Positions 1 to 8,480 of a stretch of 50,942 bases of DNA are shown here, piece by piece; the first letter of the stretch is position 1; every line of letters begins with the position of its first letter. The translations under genes and the position numbers were made by a program. Where the stretch lies: assembly GCA_030018135.1 (NCBI GenBank), contig JASEGJ010000006.1, forward strand, positions 1-50,942. The letters are read 5' to 3'. This DNA comes from Candidatus Hodarchaeaceae archaeon (lineage in GTDB: Archaea > Hadarchaeota > Hadarchaeia > Hadarchaeales > Hadarchaeaceae). The notes beneath the pieces were generated by a model. It saw only the letters and a program-made list of their open reading frames with translations. It was not told the origin of the DNA and did no database searches.

Positions 1-100
1 GCTTGCATGAATAGTCATCAACGGCAAAAACAAAGGAATTTTGCACACCCCTATAACAAATTTTTATTTAAGGATTTGTGATAAAAAAGACGCGGTGCTT

Positions 101-1303
101 ATGAAGGCGGCGTTCATAGACTGCAGCACGGCGGGCATCTCGGGCGACATGTTGACAGCGGCGCTCATCGACGCCGGCGCCCCCGCCAAAAAGGTCAAAA
201 CGGCGATGACGACCGCCGGAAAACCCTTCGGCGGCGTCAAGGTCTCGATGAAACATGTAAACGTGAGCGGTATCGGAGCTACTCGCATGGACGTGGTGAC
301 AAGCGATGAAGGAGGGCGCGGCTACTTCGATATCGTCGGGCAACTGGAGGAACTCATCCTGCCGGAGAGGGTCAGGGCCGCATCCCTGAAGGCGTTGGCC
401 GTCCTCGCCCGCGCCGAGGCCAAGGTCCACGGCGAGGAACCCGGGCACCTCATTTTGCATGAAGTTGGTGCCGCCGACGCGATCGCCGACATAGTCGGCT
501 GCTGCACGGCTGCGCATGAGCTGGGGCTGTTCGACCGCGAGGTTCTGGCGAGCGAGGTCGCCGTGGGCGGGGGCGTCGCAGTCATCGGTCATGGCAAGAT
601 CCCGCTGCCGGCGCCGGCCGTCCTCGAAATTCTGAAAGGGGTGCCCATTCGCGGCAAGCCGATCGACGCCGAGCTGACCACGCCCACCGGAGCCGCCCTG
701 CTGGTCGCGCTGACGGACCGCTTCGTCCCAACTTTCCCCTCGATGCGGGTCGAGGCCGTAGGCTATGGCGCCGGCGCTAGAAGGCTGAGGGAGGTCCCAA
801 ACGTCGTGCGCGTCTGTTTGGGTGAGGTGAGCGGGCGGGCACCGGAGCTTCAGGAGATCGGCTTGCTCGAGACGAACGTGGATAACGTTTCCGGTGAGGT
901 CATCGGCTACGCCATGGAAAAGCTGTTCGCGGAAGGCGCCTTGGACGTGAGCACGACGCCCATGGTGATGAAAAAGGGCAGGCCCGGATTTTTGATCCGC
1001 GTCGTGGCCAAGCCGGGTGATGTCGAACGGCTGGCGCGAGTGCTCATGTTGCAGACCGGAACGCTCGGCGTGCGCGTGCTGCCCGTTGCGCGCTACGTGC
1101 TGGAGCGCGAGAGTTCGTCGGTCAAGGTCTCAATCGGCGGGCGGAAGTTTAATGCCCGCGTGAAGGTCGCGAGGGAGCGCGGCAGGCTCGTGGGTTTTTC
1201 CGCGGAGTACGAGGATGCCAAAAAGATCTCCGAAAAAACAGGCATCCCGTTGCGCGATGTCGTTAACCGCATAGAAGAGGCCGCCAGACGTAAGGTAAAG
1301 TAG
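101..1303 (+). CDS. larC: LarC-like nickel-pincer cofactor insertion protein (DUF111 family)
   Basis: In characterised systems LarC puts nickel into the pyridinium bisthiocarboxylate mononucleotide to make the nickel-pincer cofactor of lactate racemase and relatives. The N-terminus has the family signature DCSTAGISGDM followed by a helix, then a His/Glu-rich stretch (LHEVGAADAIADIVG), the LPAPAVLEIL segment, ELTTPTGAALL, and the C-terminal ETNVDNVSGE and MKKGRPG motifs, so the protein is complete at about 400 residues. The ATG at 101 is preferred because the family begins almost at this methionine; the frame is open 20 codons further upstream without homology. LarB and LarE are not in the window, so the client enzyme is unknown. 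Many archaea carry this gene without a lactate racemase, so the family is certain and the physiological role is inferred. Confidence 0.85.
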   Translation: MKAAFIDCSTAGISGDMLTAALIDAGAPAKKVKTAMTTAGKPFGGVKVSMKHVNVSGIGATRMDVVTSDEGGRGYFDIVGQLEELILPERVRAASLKALAVLARAEAKVHGEEPGHLILHEVGAADAIADIVGCCTAAHELGLFDREVLASEVAVGGGVAVIGHGKIPLPAPAVLEILKGVPIRGKPIDAELTTPTGAALLVALTDRFVPTFPSMRVEAVGYGAGARRLREVPNVVRVCLGEVSGRAPELQEIGLLETNVDNVSGEVIGYAMEKLFAEGALDVSTTPMVMKKGRPGFLIRVVAKPGDVERLARVLMLQTGTLGVRVLPVARYVLERESSSVKVSIGGRKFNARVKVARERGRLVGFSAEYEDAKKISEKTGIPLRDVVNRIEEAARRKVK

Positions 1304-1380
1304 GCTTCCGCGTTGGGCGTTTTCCCTTTAAAAATGACCCGCTATCAAAATTGAGCCGGTGGTGGAGGTGGGGGGCAAAA

Positions 1381-1839
1381 ATGTCCCGCGGGCTGGCCCT
1401 TGCGTTTCTTGCGCTCGTTTTCGCCCTAGCTTTGGTCGCGGTAAAGTACCCCCAGCTTCCCTGGGGCTCGCGCGAGCCAAACATCGAAAAGTTGGGGGTG
1501 GTCGCGAGTGTGCTGGATGGCGATACCATCGTCATCGGCAGCGGCGAGCGCGTGAGGTTGGTCGGGATCAACGCCCCTGAGCTGCATCCGGAACCGCAAC
1601 CAGGGGCCTTGGAGGCCAAGCGATTCGTCGAGAACCTTTGCCCGCCGGGCACGGAAGTTGGCCTCGACATCGACGACATGAGGCCGAGGGACAAATACGG
1701 TCGAACGCTGGCGGTAGTTTACGTGAGGGTGGACGGCTCCTGGGTTAATTTGAACGCGGAGCTGTTGCGCAACGGCCACGCGGAGGTGCTGTACTTCTCG
1801 CCCTCGGAATTCAATCCGTATCGATGGCTGAAAAATTAG
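1381..1839 (+). CDS. thermonuclease (SNase-fold) family protein, membrane-anchored or secreted
   Basis: Calcium-dependent staphylococcal-nuclease fold. The first 25 residues form a hydrophobic segment (signal peptide or anchor), followed by the OB-fold with VLDGDTI, RLVGINAPE and DKYGRTLAVVYV, which carry the metal-binding Asp and the Arg/Glu catalytic set of the family. The product probably acts outside the cell or on the membrane face and cleaves nucleic acid. The ATG at 1381 was chosen over an upstream GTG at 1351 because a GGAGGTGG Shine-Dalgarno sits just before it and the signal peptide then starts cleanly. The protein is short (152 residues) but holds all core motifs. It stands alone, about 80 bases after the larC-like gene. 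Confidence 0.8.
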   Translation: MSRGLALAFLALVFALALVAVKYPQLPWGSREPNIEKLGVVASVLDGDTIVIGSGERVRLVGINAPELHPEPQPGALEAKRFVENLCPPGTEVGLDIDDMRPRDKYGRTLAVVYVRVDGSWVNLNAELLRNGHAEVLYFSPSEFNPYRWLKN

Positions 1840-2018
1840 AGTTGATGCCCATCGAGCTGAGACACCCCGGACCCGCCCTCTGGCTTTTTGGGATTTTCAG
1901 GATTCGCGGTGACCGGGGACCATCCGCGGGAAGTCGCACGTCAGCGGTAGCATCTCGATGCGTCAGAGCGATTCATGGATAGGGTCAAAAGGGTTGAAGG
2001 ATCTCTGAGTATGGGAAG

Positions 2019-2774
2019 TTGAAGGGGGAAACAGGCTTGATAGTTGAGGAACTTTTGGATTCCCTAGAAGGAAAGCTAAAGGAGAGGAGGGCAAGGGATG
2101 TCAGGATAGGGCTCAGCTACACGGGGGTCCTCCTGGACGACGGCAACTTGGGCCTGGCCTACTGCTTCAGGGAGGAAGCTGCGCAGTGCTGCGAAGCGTC
2201 CGAGAGGGCCGGCGGACTCGAGGGAGGCGCTTGGGAGTTGGCGAGGCTCTCCCTCGCTCCGGGCGCCGTGGACTCCTCCGTCGGCGTGGCGACCCTGAAC
2301 GCCGTCGCTAATCATGATATCGAGGGCGAGGAGGGCGATATCTTAGACTTCCTCAGCCTTAGGGAAGGCGACGAGATCGGCATGGTCGGGGACTTTAGGC
2401 CCATCGCCGAGAAGCTGAGGGAGGAGGGCCACAAGTTCTACATATTCGAGAGATGGCCCAAGCGCGATGATGTATACCCTGACTGGGCAGCCGAATACCT
2501 CCTGCCGAAGATGTCCGTCGCGTTGATCACGGGGACGGCGGTCGTAAACAAGACCATAGACCACCTGCTGGAGCTGGCGAGGGGTGCGAGGGAGATCGCG
2601 GTGCTGGGGCCCTCCACGCCGTTGGCCGGTGAGATCTTCCGAAGGCATGGGGTGACGTTGCTGAGCGGGGTGGTGGTGGAGGATTCCGAGAGGGCTTTGA
2701 AGATAATAAGCCAGGGCGGTGGGGCGAGGAAGCTCAAGGAAGCTGCAAGGAAGGTTACTTTGGACCTGAGGTAG
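2019..2774 (+). CDS. DUF364 / DUF4213 family putative heavy-metal-chelation protein
   Basis: The protein of about 250 residues resembles the DUF4213-DUF364 family: an N-terminal domain with SVGVATLNAVAN, then a Rossmann-like half with GDEIGMVGDF, ALITGTAVVNKTIDHLLELA and VLGPSTPLAGEIFRRHG. Members are thought to bind metal or a metal cofactor and often lie near molybdenum, tungsten or nickel genes, but no reaction is proven. The start is uncertain: TTG at 2019 opens the frame, while TTG at 2037 has a better GAAGGGGGAA ribosome-binding site just upstream. No operon partner follows; the next gene is convergent. Given the three tungsten enzymes in this window a role in metal handling is possible, but that is inference. 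Confidence 0.7.
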   Translation: MKGETGLIVEELLDSLEGKLKERRARDVRIGLSYTGVLLDDGNLGLAYCFREEAAQCCEASERAGGLEGGAWELARLSLAPGAVDSSVGVATLNAVANHDIEGEEGDILDFLSLREGDEIGMVGDFRPIAEKLREEGHKFYIFERWPKRDDVYPDWAAEYLLPKMSVALITGTAVVNKTIDHLLELARGAREIAVLGPSTPLAGEIFRRHGVTLLSGVVVEDSERALKIISQGGGARKLKEAARKVTLDLR

Positions 2775-2811
2775 CCTGCGCGGCGGCCGAGCGAGCGCGC
2801 CTCTATGGCAC

Positions 2812-2825
2812 TGCACAGCTGTGCA
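2812..2825. repeat. 14-bp perfect palindrome TGCACAGCTGTGCA (copy 1)
   Basis: The palindrome lies in the 127-base gap between two convergent genes. A 14-base core (GCACAGCTGTGCAC, 2813-2826) recurs exactly at 12834-12847 upstream of the cyclophilin-like gene. It could be a protein-binding site or a hairpin; no T-tract follows, so a terminator is not favoured. Confidence 0.5.
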
Positions 2826-2901
2826 CTAAAATTGAGCCTAGCTTAGGGCAAAAAAATGTGGAGCTAGATGCTAGATACGTGCGCTTTCGATACAACAATT
2901 T

Positions 2902-3984
2902 TTAGTCTGATTTAATGTGTCCGATGATCTCCTCTGCCATCTCCTTCGTCCCAACGGCGGATGGGTCTTCGGGGTTCTCTTTGAGGTCATAGGTCACGTA
3001 TTTGCCCTCGGCGATCACCTTGGCCGTGGCATTTTCGAGCCTCTTGGCGGCGTCCTCCTCCCCTAGGTGACGTAGCATCATGACCCCGGAAAGGATCGCC
3101 GCAGTCGGGTTCACCTTGTTTAAACCGGTGTATTTTGGGGCACTGCCATGGGTCGGTTCGAAGAGGGCGATTTCGTCGCCGATATTCCCCCCTGGGGCCA
3201 AGCCAAGTCCCCCAACGAGACCGGCGCATAGGTCGGACAGGATATCGCCGTACAAATTCGGCGTGATGATGACATCATAAGCCTCTGGCTTCTGCACGAG
3301 TTGCATGCACATGTTGTCCACTATTCTGTCCTCGAACTCGATATCGGGAAACTCTTGCGCCAACCCGCGGGCCGCTTCAAGGAAGACGCCGTCTGAGTAC
3401 TTCATGATATTTGCCTTATGCACGGCTGTGACCTTCCTTCGCCCGTTTTTGCGAGCGTACTCGAAGGCGAAGCGCACAATCCTTTCGGAGGCGAAACTCG
3501 AAATGGGTTTTAAGCTTATGCCTGAGTCAACTCGAATGCTCATATTCTTTTTTTTCTTTACGAATTCTATGAACTCTTTAGTATCAATAGCTCCCCGCTC
3601 GAATTCTATGCCGGAATAAAGATCCTCGGTGTTTTCGCGCACGACGACGAGGTCCACACGCTTGTACTTCGAGCGCGCTCCTGGATATAATTTACAGGGG
3701 CGCACGCAGGCGTACAAGTCGAGTTCCTTTCTGAGGGCGACATTGACGCTTCTAAATCCCGAGCCAACGGGTGTCGTTATCGGCCCTTTCAAAGCAACTT
3801 TGTTTCTGCGGATTGATTTAAGCACTTCATCTGGTAGCGGCGTGCCATATTTTTCGATGACCCCGGCCCCGGCCTCTTTTATTTCCCATTTGATCGGCAC
3901 CCCGGTTGCTTCGATGCACTTTCTCGCAGCCCCTATGACCTCCGGGCCCACCCCATCGCCCGGAATTAGGGTAACATTGTACAA
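2902..3984 (-). CDS. isocitrate/isopropylmalate dehydrogenase family; residues favour NAD-type isocitrate dehydrogenase
   Basis: Beta-decarboxylating dehydrogenase of 360 residues, last gene of a four-gene operon. It oxidises and decarboxylates a 2-hydroxy-3-carboxy acid to a 2-oxoacid. The substrate loop reads RSVNVALR, giving Ser79, Asn81 and Arg85 followed by Arg95, the same spacing as Ser113/Asn115/Arg119/Arg129 that hold isocitrate in E. coli Icd. IPM dehydrogenases instead have Leu-rich residues there. The segment [13 protein letters not shown] and the region around it look more like the mitochondrial NAD-IDH alpha subunit than like Leu[11 protein letters not shown] and the C-terminal HGSAP motif are intact. 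The start is TTG at 3984, preceded by AAAGGTGG four bases away; an upstream TTG at 4023 lacks such a site. Homoisocitrate dehydrogenase is the main alternative. Confidence 0.8.
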   Translation of the reverse strand: MYNVTLIPGDGVGPEVIGAARKCIEATGVPIKWEIKEAGAGVIEKYGTPLPDEVLKSIRRNKVALKGPITTPVGSGFRSVNVALRKELDLYACVRPCKLYPGARSKYKRVDLVVVRENTEDLYSGIEFERGAIDTKEFIEFVKKKKNMSIRVDSGISLKPISSFASERIVRFAFEYARKNGRRKVTAVHKANIMKYSDGVFLEAARGLAQEFPDIEFEDRIVDNMCMQLVQKPEAYDVIITPNLYGDILSDLCAGLVGGLGLAPGGNIGDEIALFEPTHGSAPKYTGLNKVNPTAAILSGVMMLRHLGEEDAAKRLENATAKVIAEGKYVTYDLKENPEDPSAVGTKEMAEEIIGHIKSD

Positions 3985-4030
3985 CTTCCCACCTTTATCC
4001 GCAAGTTTCCATCTTCTTTCCAATTAATTT

Positions 4031-4537
4031 CTATGGAGCCCATTTGAACCTTTTCCATTTTTTGAAATGCTCGACAAGCCCCCCATCTTTGAGTATCTCT
4101 AGTAAAAACGTCGGCAGCTGCCTCGTATTGAATGTCTTCTTTTTGCTTACATTTTTCACGATGCCCTTTTCGAGGTCGACCTCGAGCAAGTCTCCAGCGT
4201 CGGTTTCGCTGAAAATTTCCTCGCTCTCCATTACTGGTAGTCCAACGTTTATCGCGTTCCTGTAGAAGATCCTAGCAAAGGATTTCGCCACTATGCAGCC
4301 GATCCCGAGATGCTTGAGCACGAGGGGGGCTTGCTCCCTGCTCGACCCACAGCCAAAATTTTCTCCCGCCACTATGATGTCTCCATATCTTACTTTCTTG
4401 GCGAAATCTGGGGCAATGCTTTCCATTGCATGTTTTGAGAGTTCCTCCAAATTCAGCGTCCTAAACTTGTATTTTCCGGAGATTATCGCATCCGTGTTCA
4501 CCGAATCGCCGAATTTCCACGCATGCCCCCGGATCAC
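4031..4537 (-). CDS. aconitase/IPM-isomerase family small subunit (LeuD/HacB type)
   Basis: Swivel-domain subunit of 168 residues that pairs with the large subunit encoded four bases upstream to form a [4Fe-4S] hydro-lyase. [15 protein letters not shown], the [10 protein letters not shown] loop and [18 protein letters not shown] are family hallmarks. The substrate loop after the first helix reads YKFRT (Tyr23-Thr27). In archaeal homoaconitases a YLRT loop supplies an arginine for the extra carboxylate of tricarboxylic substrates, while isopropylmalate-specific enzymes lack that arginine. Arg26 here therefore favours citrate or homocitrate over isopropylmalate; this is inferred from the loop. 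The GTG start at 4537 follows the stop of the large subunit and is preceded by GAGGTGATG. Confidence 0.85.
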   Translation of the reverse strand: MIRGHAWKFGDSVNTDAIISGKYKFRTLNLEELSKHAMESIAPDFAKKVRYGDIIVAGENFGCGSSREQAPLVLKHLGIGCIVAKSFARIFYRNAINVGLPVMESEEIFSETDAGDLLEVDLEKGIVKNVSKKKTFNTRQLPTFLLEILKDGGLVEHFKKWKRFKWAP

Positions 4538-4541
4538 CCCA

Positions 4542-5843
4542 TCACCTCATGAGCTTTCTTGGGTCAATTATCTTTCCAGCTACGGCAGAGGCGGCAGCGG
4601 TGAGAGGGGATGCCAAATAAATCTTGGCCTTCTCGCTACCCATTCGCCCGAGGAAATTGCGGTTCGATGTCGCGACGCAGACCTCGCCCGGGCCTAGAAT
4701 GCCGATGTGCCCACCCATGCACGGACCGCAACCCGGTGAGCAGATTATACATCCAGCATCGATGAAAGTTTTTATCAGGCCCTCCCCCATCGCTTGGAGG
4801 TAAACCTTCCTCGAGGCGGGGACGACCAACATTCTCGTGCCCTCCTTCACCTTTCTCCCCTCGAGCATCGATGCGGCCGCCCTCAAATCCTCGATCCTGC
4901 CATTCGTGCAGCTGCCGAGGAAAACCTGATCTACATCAACACCCTCGATCTCGCCTACAGGACTGACGTTGTCAACAGCCTGAGGTTTTGCAACTTGCGG
5001 CTCGAGTTCGCTGACATCGAAATCGAGGACATCGCCGTACTTTGCATCTTCATCGCTAGCGATAAGGGGAAATTTACCCCCCACCTTACCTTCCAGATAT
5101 TCCTTCACTTTTTCGTCCGGTGCTATGATGCCCGTCTTCGCCCCCATCTCGACCGCCATGTTGCAAAGGGTCATCCTGCTAGCAATGCTCATTTTCTTTA
5201 CCGTTGGACCACAAAATTCCATGGCCTTATACGTTGCCCCGTCCGCTTTCACCTTTCCGATGACATGTAAAATAACGTCCTTCGCCATAGCTCCTTTCGG
5301 CAAGCGCCCCCGTATGTTGCACCTGATCGTTTCGGGTACTTTGAACCAAAGTTTACCCGACAGGAAAACCGCGGCCATTTCGGTGGAGCCTATCCCCGTC
5401 GCGAGAACTCCGAGCGCGCCGTAGGTGCAGGTGTGCGAGTCCGCTCCGACAATAACCGAGCCGGGCTTCACAAAACCTTCCTCGGGCAACACTTGGTGGC
5501 AGATGCCGGCGCCCACATCGTACAATTTTACTTTTTGTTCTAGGGCGAATTCTCGCATCAGTTGATGAAGTTGAGAGGTACCTTCAGATGTGCTTGGGGC
5601 AACGTGGTCGATGATGAGTACGATCTTTTTCTGATCCCAAACTCTCTTGCCACCCATCTCTCGGAATGCCTTTATCGCCAGCGGAGCCGTGCCGTCCTGA
5701 GCCATGGCTAAGTCAATTGGAGCGACGACGATATCCCCAGCTGATACCTCGCGGCCCGACGCCGAGCTTAGGATTTTCTCGGTTATAGTTTTGCCCAAAT
5801 TTTTGCCCCACGAGTTATGAAATTTTCTTGCCTTATCCTCCAT
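4542..5843 (-). CDS. aconitase/IPM-isomerase family large subunit (LeuC/HacA type)
   Basis: The 433-residue catalytic subunit carries the iron-sulfur cluster. [26 protein letters not shown] and [12 protein letters not shown] give the three cluster cysteines (one in SCTNG, two in CGPC) and the substrate-binding surface. The sequence is the split archaeal/bacterial type and length is normal. It begins with ATG at 5843, 32 bases after the synthase stop, and is followed almost directly by the small subunit gene, so the two should be co-translated. Alone it cannot say whether the substrate is isopropylmalate, homocitrate or citrate; the small-subunit loop and the dehydrogenase argue for a tricarboxylate. 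Confidence 0.88.
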   Translation of the reverse strand: MEDKARKFHNSWGKNLGKTITEKILSSASGREVSAGDIVVAPIDLAMAQDGTAPLAIKAFREMGGKRVWDQKKIVLIIDHVAPSTSEGTSQLHQLMREFALEQKVKLYDVGAGICHQVLPEEGFVKPGSVIVGADSHTCTYGALGVLATGIGSTEMAAVFLSGKLWFKVPETIRCNIRGRLPKGAMAKDVILHVIGKVKADGATYKAMEFCGPTVKKMSIASRMTLCNMAVEMGAKTGIIAPDEKVKEYLEGKVGGKFPLIASDEDAKYGDVLDFDVSELEPQVAKPQAVDNVSPVGEIEGVDVDQVFLGSCTNGRIEDLRAAASMLEGRKVKEGTRMLVVPASRKVYLQAMGEGLIKTFIDAGCIICSPGCGPCMGGHIGILGPGEVCVATSNRNFLGRMGSEKAKIYLASPLTAAASAVAGKIIDPRKLMR

Positions 5844-5875
5844 CGTGCTAAAAGCTTTTTGGAGGGAGTTCAGCT

Positions 5876-7180
5876 CTATGATATTTCGAAACCAACTTTG
5901 CGCGCATATTGCTTGAATTCCTCATCCCTTATCGGATATCTCCTCTCGCCGGTAACGAATTTATTTTTGATCATTTCTACGAGTCGACCGAGTCTGGGGT
6001 CATCCTCGTCTATTTTTTGTCCCGTGAACTCCTCGAGTTTGAGCTTTACCCCATGCTTCCCAGATCTCTGTCCAACCACTATTATTCTCTTTTGTCCCAC
6101 GAGTTCCGGCGGGAATGGCTCGTATGTCAACGACAGACTCATTATGCCATGCACGTGTATCCCGGATTCATGGGCGAATGCAGCGTCCCCAACTATTGCT
6201 TTGTTCAGAGGTAGGTGATACCGCAACGAGGAAGCGAGGAGCAAGGCCAGCTCCCGGAACGGACGCATGTTCCACTTGTCGATATCGTGGTGAATGTAAC
6301 AGTTCAAAATGACCTTTTCCGTTTCAGCATTTCCGGCTCTGTCGCCGATCCCAAGAAAAGTCGTGCTCGCGTAGATTTTATCATACAGCCCAGCTGCCCA
6401 TCTGATGGCCGCCATGGTATTTTCGACAGCGTTGCCCAAATCATCGTGCGCGTGAATCTCGACGCACGGGATCTTGGTCTCCCTTCTTATGTGCCTGATT
6501 TTAGCTGGAATTCCATTCGGCATTAAGGCGCTTGGGTCGGACAACCCGCAACCAACTGTGTCGCAAATACGGTAGACGCTCGCGCCGGCATCCGCTACCG
6601 CGTTGATGAACGTCCTCTCGAATTCCCACTCCGCCCGCGTGCTGTCTTCGCCGTGCACAAAAACCTTCAACCCGTGCTCGACGGCATAGCTAACCGTGTC
6701 GACCACCCTTTCGATGAGCTGTTGCGGCGTCTTATCCAGCCATTTTTCAAAGTGAATGAAGGAAACGGGGTGAGAGATGCCAACCTGTTTGAAATCCAGT
6801 TGCAGAGCGGCATCAATATCTTCCTTGGTTGCTCTGCACCACGCCGCCAGCATGTCCTCTAGCCCCTCATCACGCATGAGTTTTATCGATTCTTGGTCTG
6901 ACTTCGTGTAGGTGAGCACCTCGAGCCTCTCAATACCGATGTCCCGAAGCATGCAGGCGATTTTGCAGGCATCGGACGGATGCGGGCTAACGAGCCCCGC
7001 CATCTGCAGCCCTTCTCGGAGGGTGGTATCATCTATTACTACGTCGACATTGAGCGGTACCGGCTTGTACACGACTTTTCTGAGCTTTTCCCATTTCTCC
7101 TTGTCGAATTCAGGCGGGCTCAAGTCCTTTATTTTTTGTAATTGTTCCCGCCTCGCCCTTTCCATCGCGTCGATTTCCAT
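5876..7180 (-). CDS. alpha-isopropylmalate/homocitrate synthase superfamily; candidate Re-type citrate synthase
   Basis: First gene of the operon, 434 residues. It joins acetyl-CoA to a 2-oxoacid. The TIM barrel shows DTTLREG (51-57), the metal-binding HAHDDLGN (His243, His245), ICDTVGCG, and the lid segment AFAHESGIHVHG. No LeuA-type allosteric C-terminal domain is present, so leucine-style feedback is not expected. Family members make isopropylmalate, homocitrate, citramalate or (Re-type) citrate. The downstream dehydrogenase has isocitrate-type residues, so oxaloacetate plus acetyl-CoA to citrate is proposed; homocitrate synthase is the main rival. ATG at 7180 is preferred over TTG at 7189 because AAAGGATTGAG lies just upstream and archaeal homologues start near here. 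Confidence 0.75.
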   Translation of the reverse strand: MEIDAMERARREQLQKIKDLSPPEFDKEKWEKLRKVVYKPVPLNVDVVIDDTTLREGLQMAGLVSPHPSDACKIACMLRDIGIERLEVLTYTKSDQESIKLMRDEGLEDMLAAWCRATKEDIDAALQLDFKQVGISHPVSFIHFEKWLDKTPQQLIERVVDTVSYAVEHGLKVFVHGEDSTRAEWEFERTFINAVADAGASVYRICDTVGCGLSDPSALMPNGIPAKIRHIRRETKIPCVEIHAHDDLGNAVENTMAAIRWAAGLYDKIYASTTFLGIGDRAGNAETEKVILNCYIHHDIDKWNMRPFRELALLLASSLRYHLPLNKAIVGDAAFAHESGIHVHGIMSLSLTYEPFPPELVGQKRIIVVGQRSGKHGVKLKLEEFTGQKIDEDDPRLGRLVEMIKNKFVTGERRYPIRDEEFKQYARKVGFEIS

Positions 7181-7212
7181 TTTTCTCAATCCTTTCCTTG
7201 ATATGTGACCCG

Positions 7213-7221
7213 TTATATATA
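7213..7221 (-). promoter_or_regulatory. TATA box for the tricarboxylate operon
   Basis: On the minus strand the sequence reads TATATATAA, about 35 bases before the ATG at 7180. Transcription would then start only a few bases before the start codon, giving a short leader. Confidence 0.6.
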
Positions 7222-7503
7222 CGGCAAAGCTTGCTAAAGCGATGCTTCTCTTAGGGCCCGTTTTCCTGTGAACCCCATACTATTTACCTTTATGCGTCGC
7301 TCGCCCTGCGCTCAACCTCGAACTTGGCTTTAAGCTCAGCGGGGCGGGATGTCCTCGACGGCATATGGCGAACCTAAAGGGGCTTACTATACGATCAATC
7401 GTGGGACGACGATCGACCGTCGATCTGCTGAGTCTGACCTTCAAACGCAATGTAGACGCCGCTGCGGCTCCAACTGAGCCCTTCCGTCGCCAATCCTACA
7501 GGC
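7222..7503. other. intergenic stretch without a recognised gene
   Basis: About 280 bases lie between the operon promoter and the 3' end of the minus-strand prenyltransferase gene. Open frames here are short and lack start signals or homology. No repeat, hairpin with a T-tract, or RNA gene was recognised. Confidence 0.5.
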
Positions 7504-8379
7504 CTAAGAGACAGCCCCCGCCAAAAATGCCAGCATACCAAATCCCATGGCGACTTTGCACAGGAGGGAAGCTAGACCAGCCGAGCGGGATTTTTGACTT
7601 CTCGCTATTGCCACGGATGCCGCGATGAATGCAAGTACGGAAACTGCCACGATCGCGAGGTAAACTGCCCCGAACGATCCGAGCGCGTACGGCATGGGCG
7701 ACAGGATCAAAGCCGCCGCTATGAATGCGATCGCGAGCGATGCAGCCGCGCGAGCTCCGTGGTGCAGGGGGAATGTTTTCAGCCCAATTTTGCGGTCGCC
7801 GCGCATGTCCTCGATGTCCTTGATCAACTCTCGCCCCACGGTTGACAGCGCCGCCATCGCGGCGAGGATGCCGACCGCACGCAACTCGCCGACGGCTAGG
7901 CTGAGGACTCCGACCCTCTCGATTTCACTCACGACCAGCCCACCGAAGAGGAAAGTCGAACCGACGAGGTAGCCGACAATCAGGTTGCCGATCAAGCCAT
8001 GACGCTTCAACTCAGCCGCGTAAAGGGCCAGCACGACGGAATTCACGATCGCCAGCACGATGCATGGCATGCCGAGCGGAATGATAAGGATTATCCCTGC
8101 TATAAACAGGTTCCTTCCCATCGCCAGAACTTGTCTTGCGCCCAGCCTGCCCGACGGTATGGGCCGCTCCGGTCTGTTTATCGCATCTATCCTACGGTCG
8201 CAGTAGTCGTTGATCGCATTCCCGCCGGCGCATATAACCGCCGCCGCGGCAAATGCGAATGCTGTCGCCAACCAGGGCGGGCTGCCGCCTGTCGCGATGA
8301 TCACGCTGACGAGCACCGCTAGGCCAGCGAGCAAGCAATTGTGCGGTCGAACCAACTCGAGCGCGGCTGGAAGGCGCAC
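7504..8379 (-). CDS. UbiA prenyltransferase, digeranylgeranylglyceryl phosphate synthase
   Basis: This membrane enzyme adds the second geranylgeranyl chain to geranylgeranylglyceryl phosphate in archaeal ether-lipid synthesis. The 291-residue protein is mostly hydrophobic helices. The first Asp-rich motif NAINDYCDRRIDAINRPERP and the second, GRELIKDIEDMRGDRKIG, bind the Mg-diphosphate. The first is close to the archaeal DGGGP synthase pattern rather than that of quinone enzymes. It begins with GTG at 8379, preceded by AAGGTGGTG. The gene stands alone, with a TATA-like ATTTATAAGG close to the start, so a slightly later start cannot be excluded. Confidence 0.85.
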   Translation of the reverse strand: MRLPAALELVRPHNCLLAGLAVLVSVIIATGGSPPWLATAFAFAAAAVICAGGNAINDYCDRRIDAINRPERPIPSGRLGARQVLAMGRNLFIAGIILIIPLGMPCIVLAIVNSVVLALYAAELKRHGLIGNLIVGYLVGSTFLFGGLVVSEIERVGVLSLAVGELRAVGILAAMAALSTVGRELIKDIEDMRGDRKIGLKTFPLHHGARAAASLAIAFIAAALILSPMPYALGSFGAVYLAIVAVSVLAFIAASVAIARSQKSRSAGLASLLCKVAMGFGMLAFLAGAVS

Positions 8380-8480
8380 GGCACCACCTTATAAATTACT
8401 TTCGGTGACCTCTCTCCCCTAAAGACGCTTAAATACCCTATTCCATCCTCTCAAGCGGAGAGTGATTTGGAGCGGATGAG

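Noticed and set aside
1840-2018. Box C/D small RNA between the nuclease and DUF364 genes
   Set aside because: TTGATG and CTGA occur near 1843-1861 but without a full C, D', C', D arrangement or terminal stem.
2902-7180. Plain leucine biosynthesis operon leuA-leuC-leuD-leuB
   Set aside because: The order fits, but the dehydrogenase and small-subunit substrate residues and the absence of the LeuA regulatory domain speak for a tricarboxylate substrate. Kept as a lower-ranked alternative.
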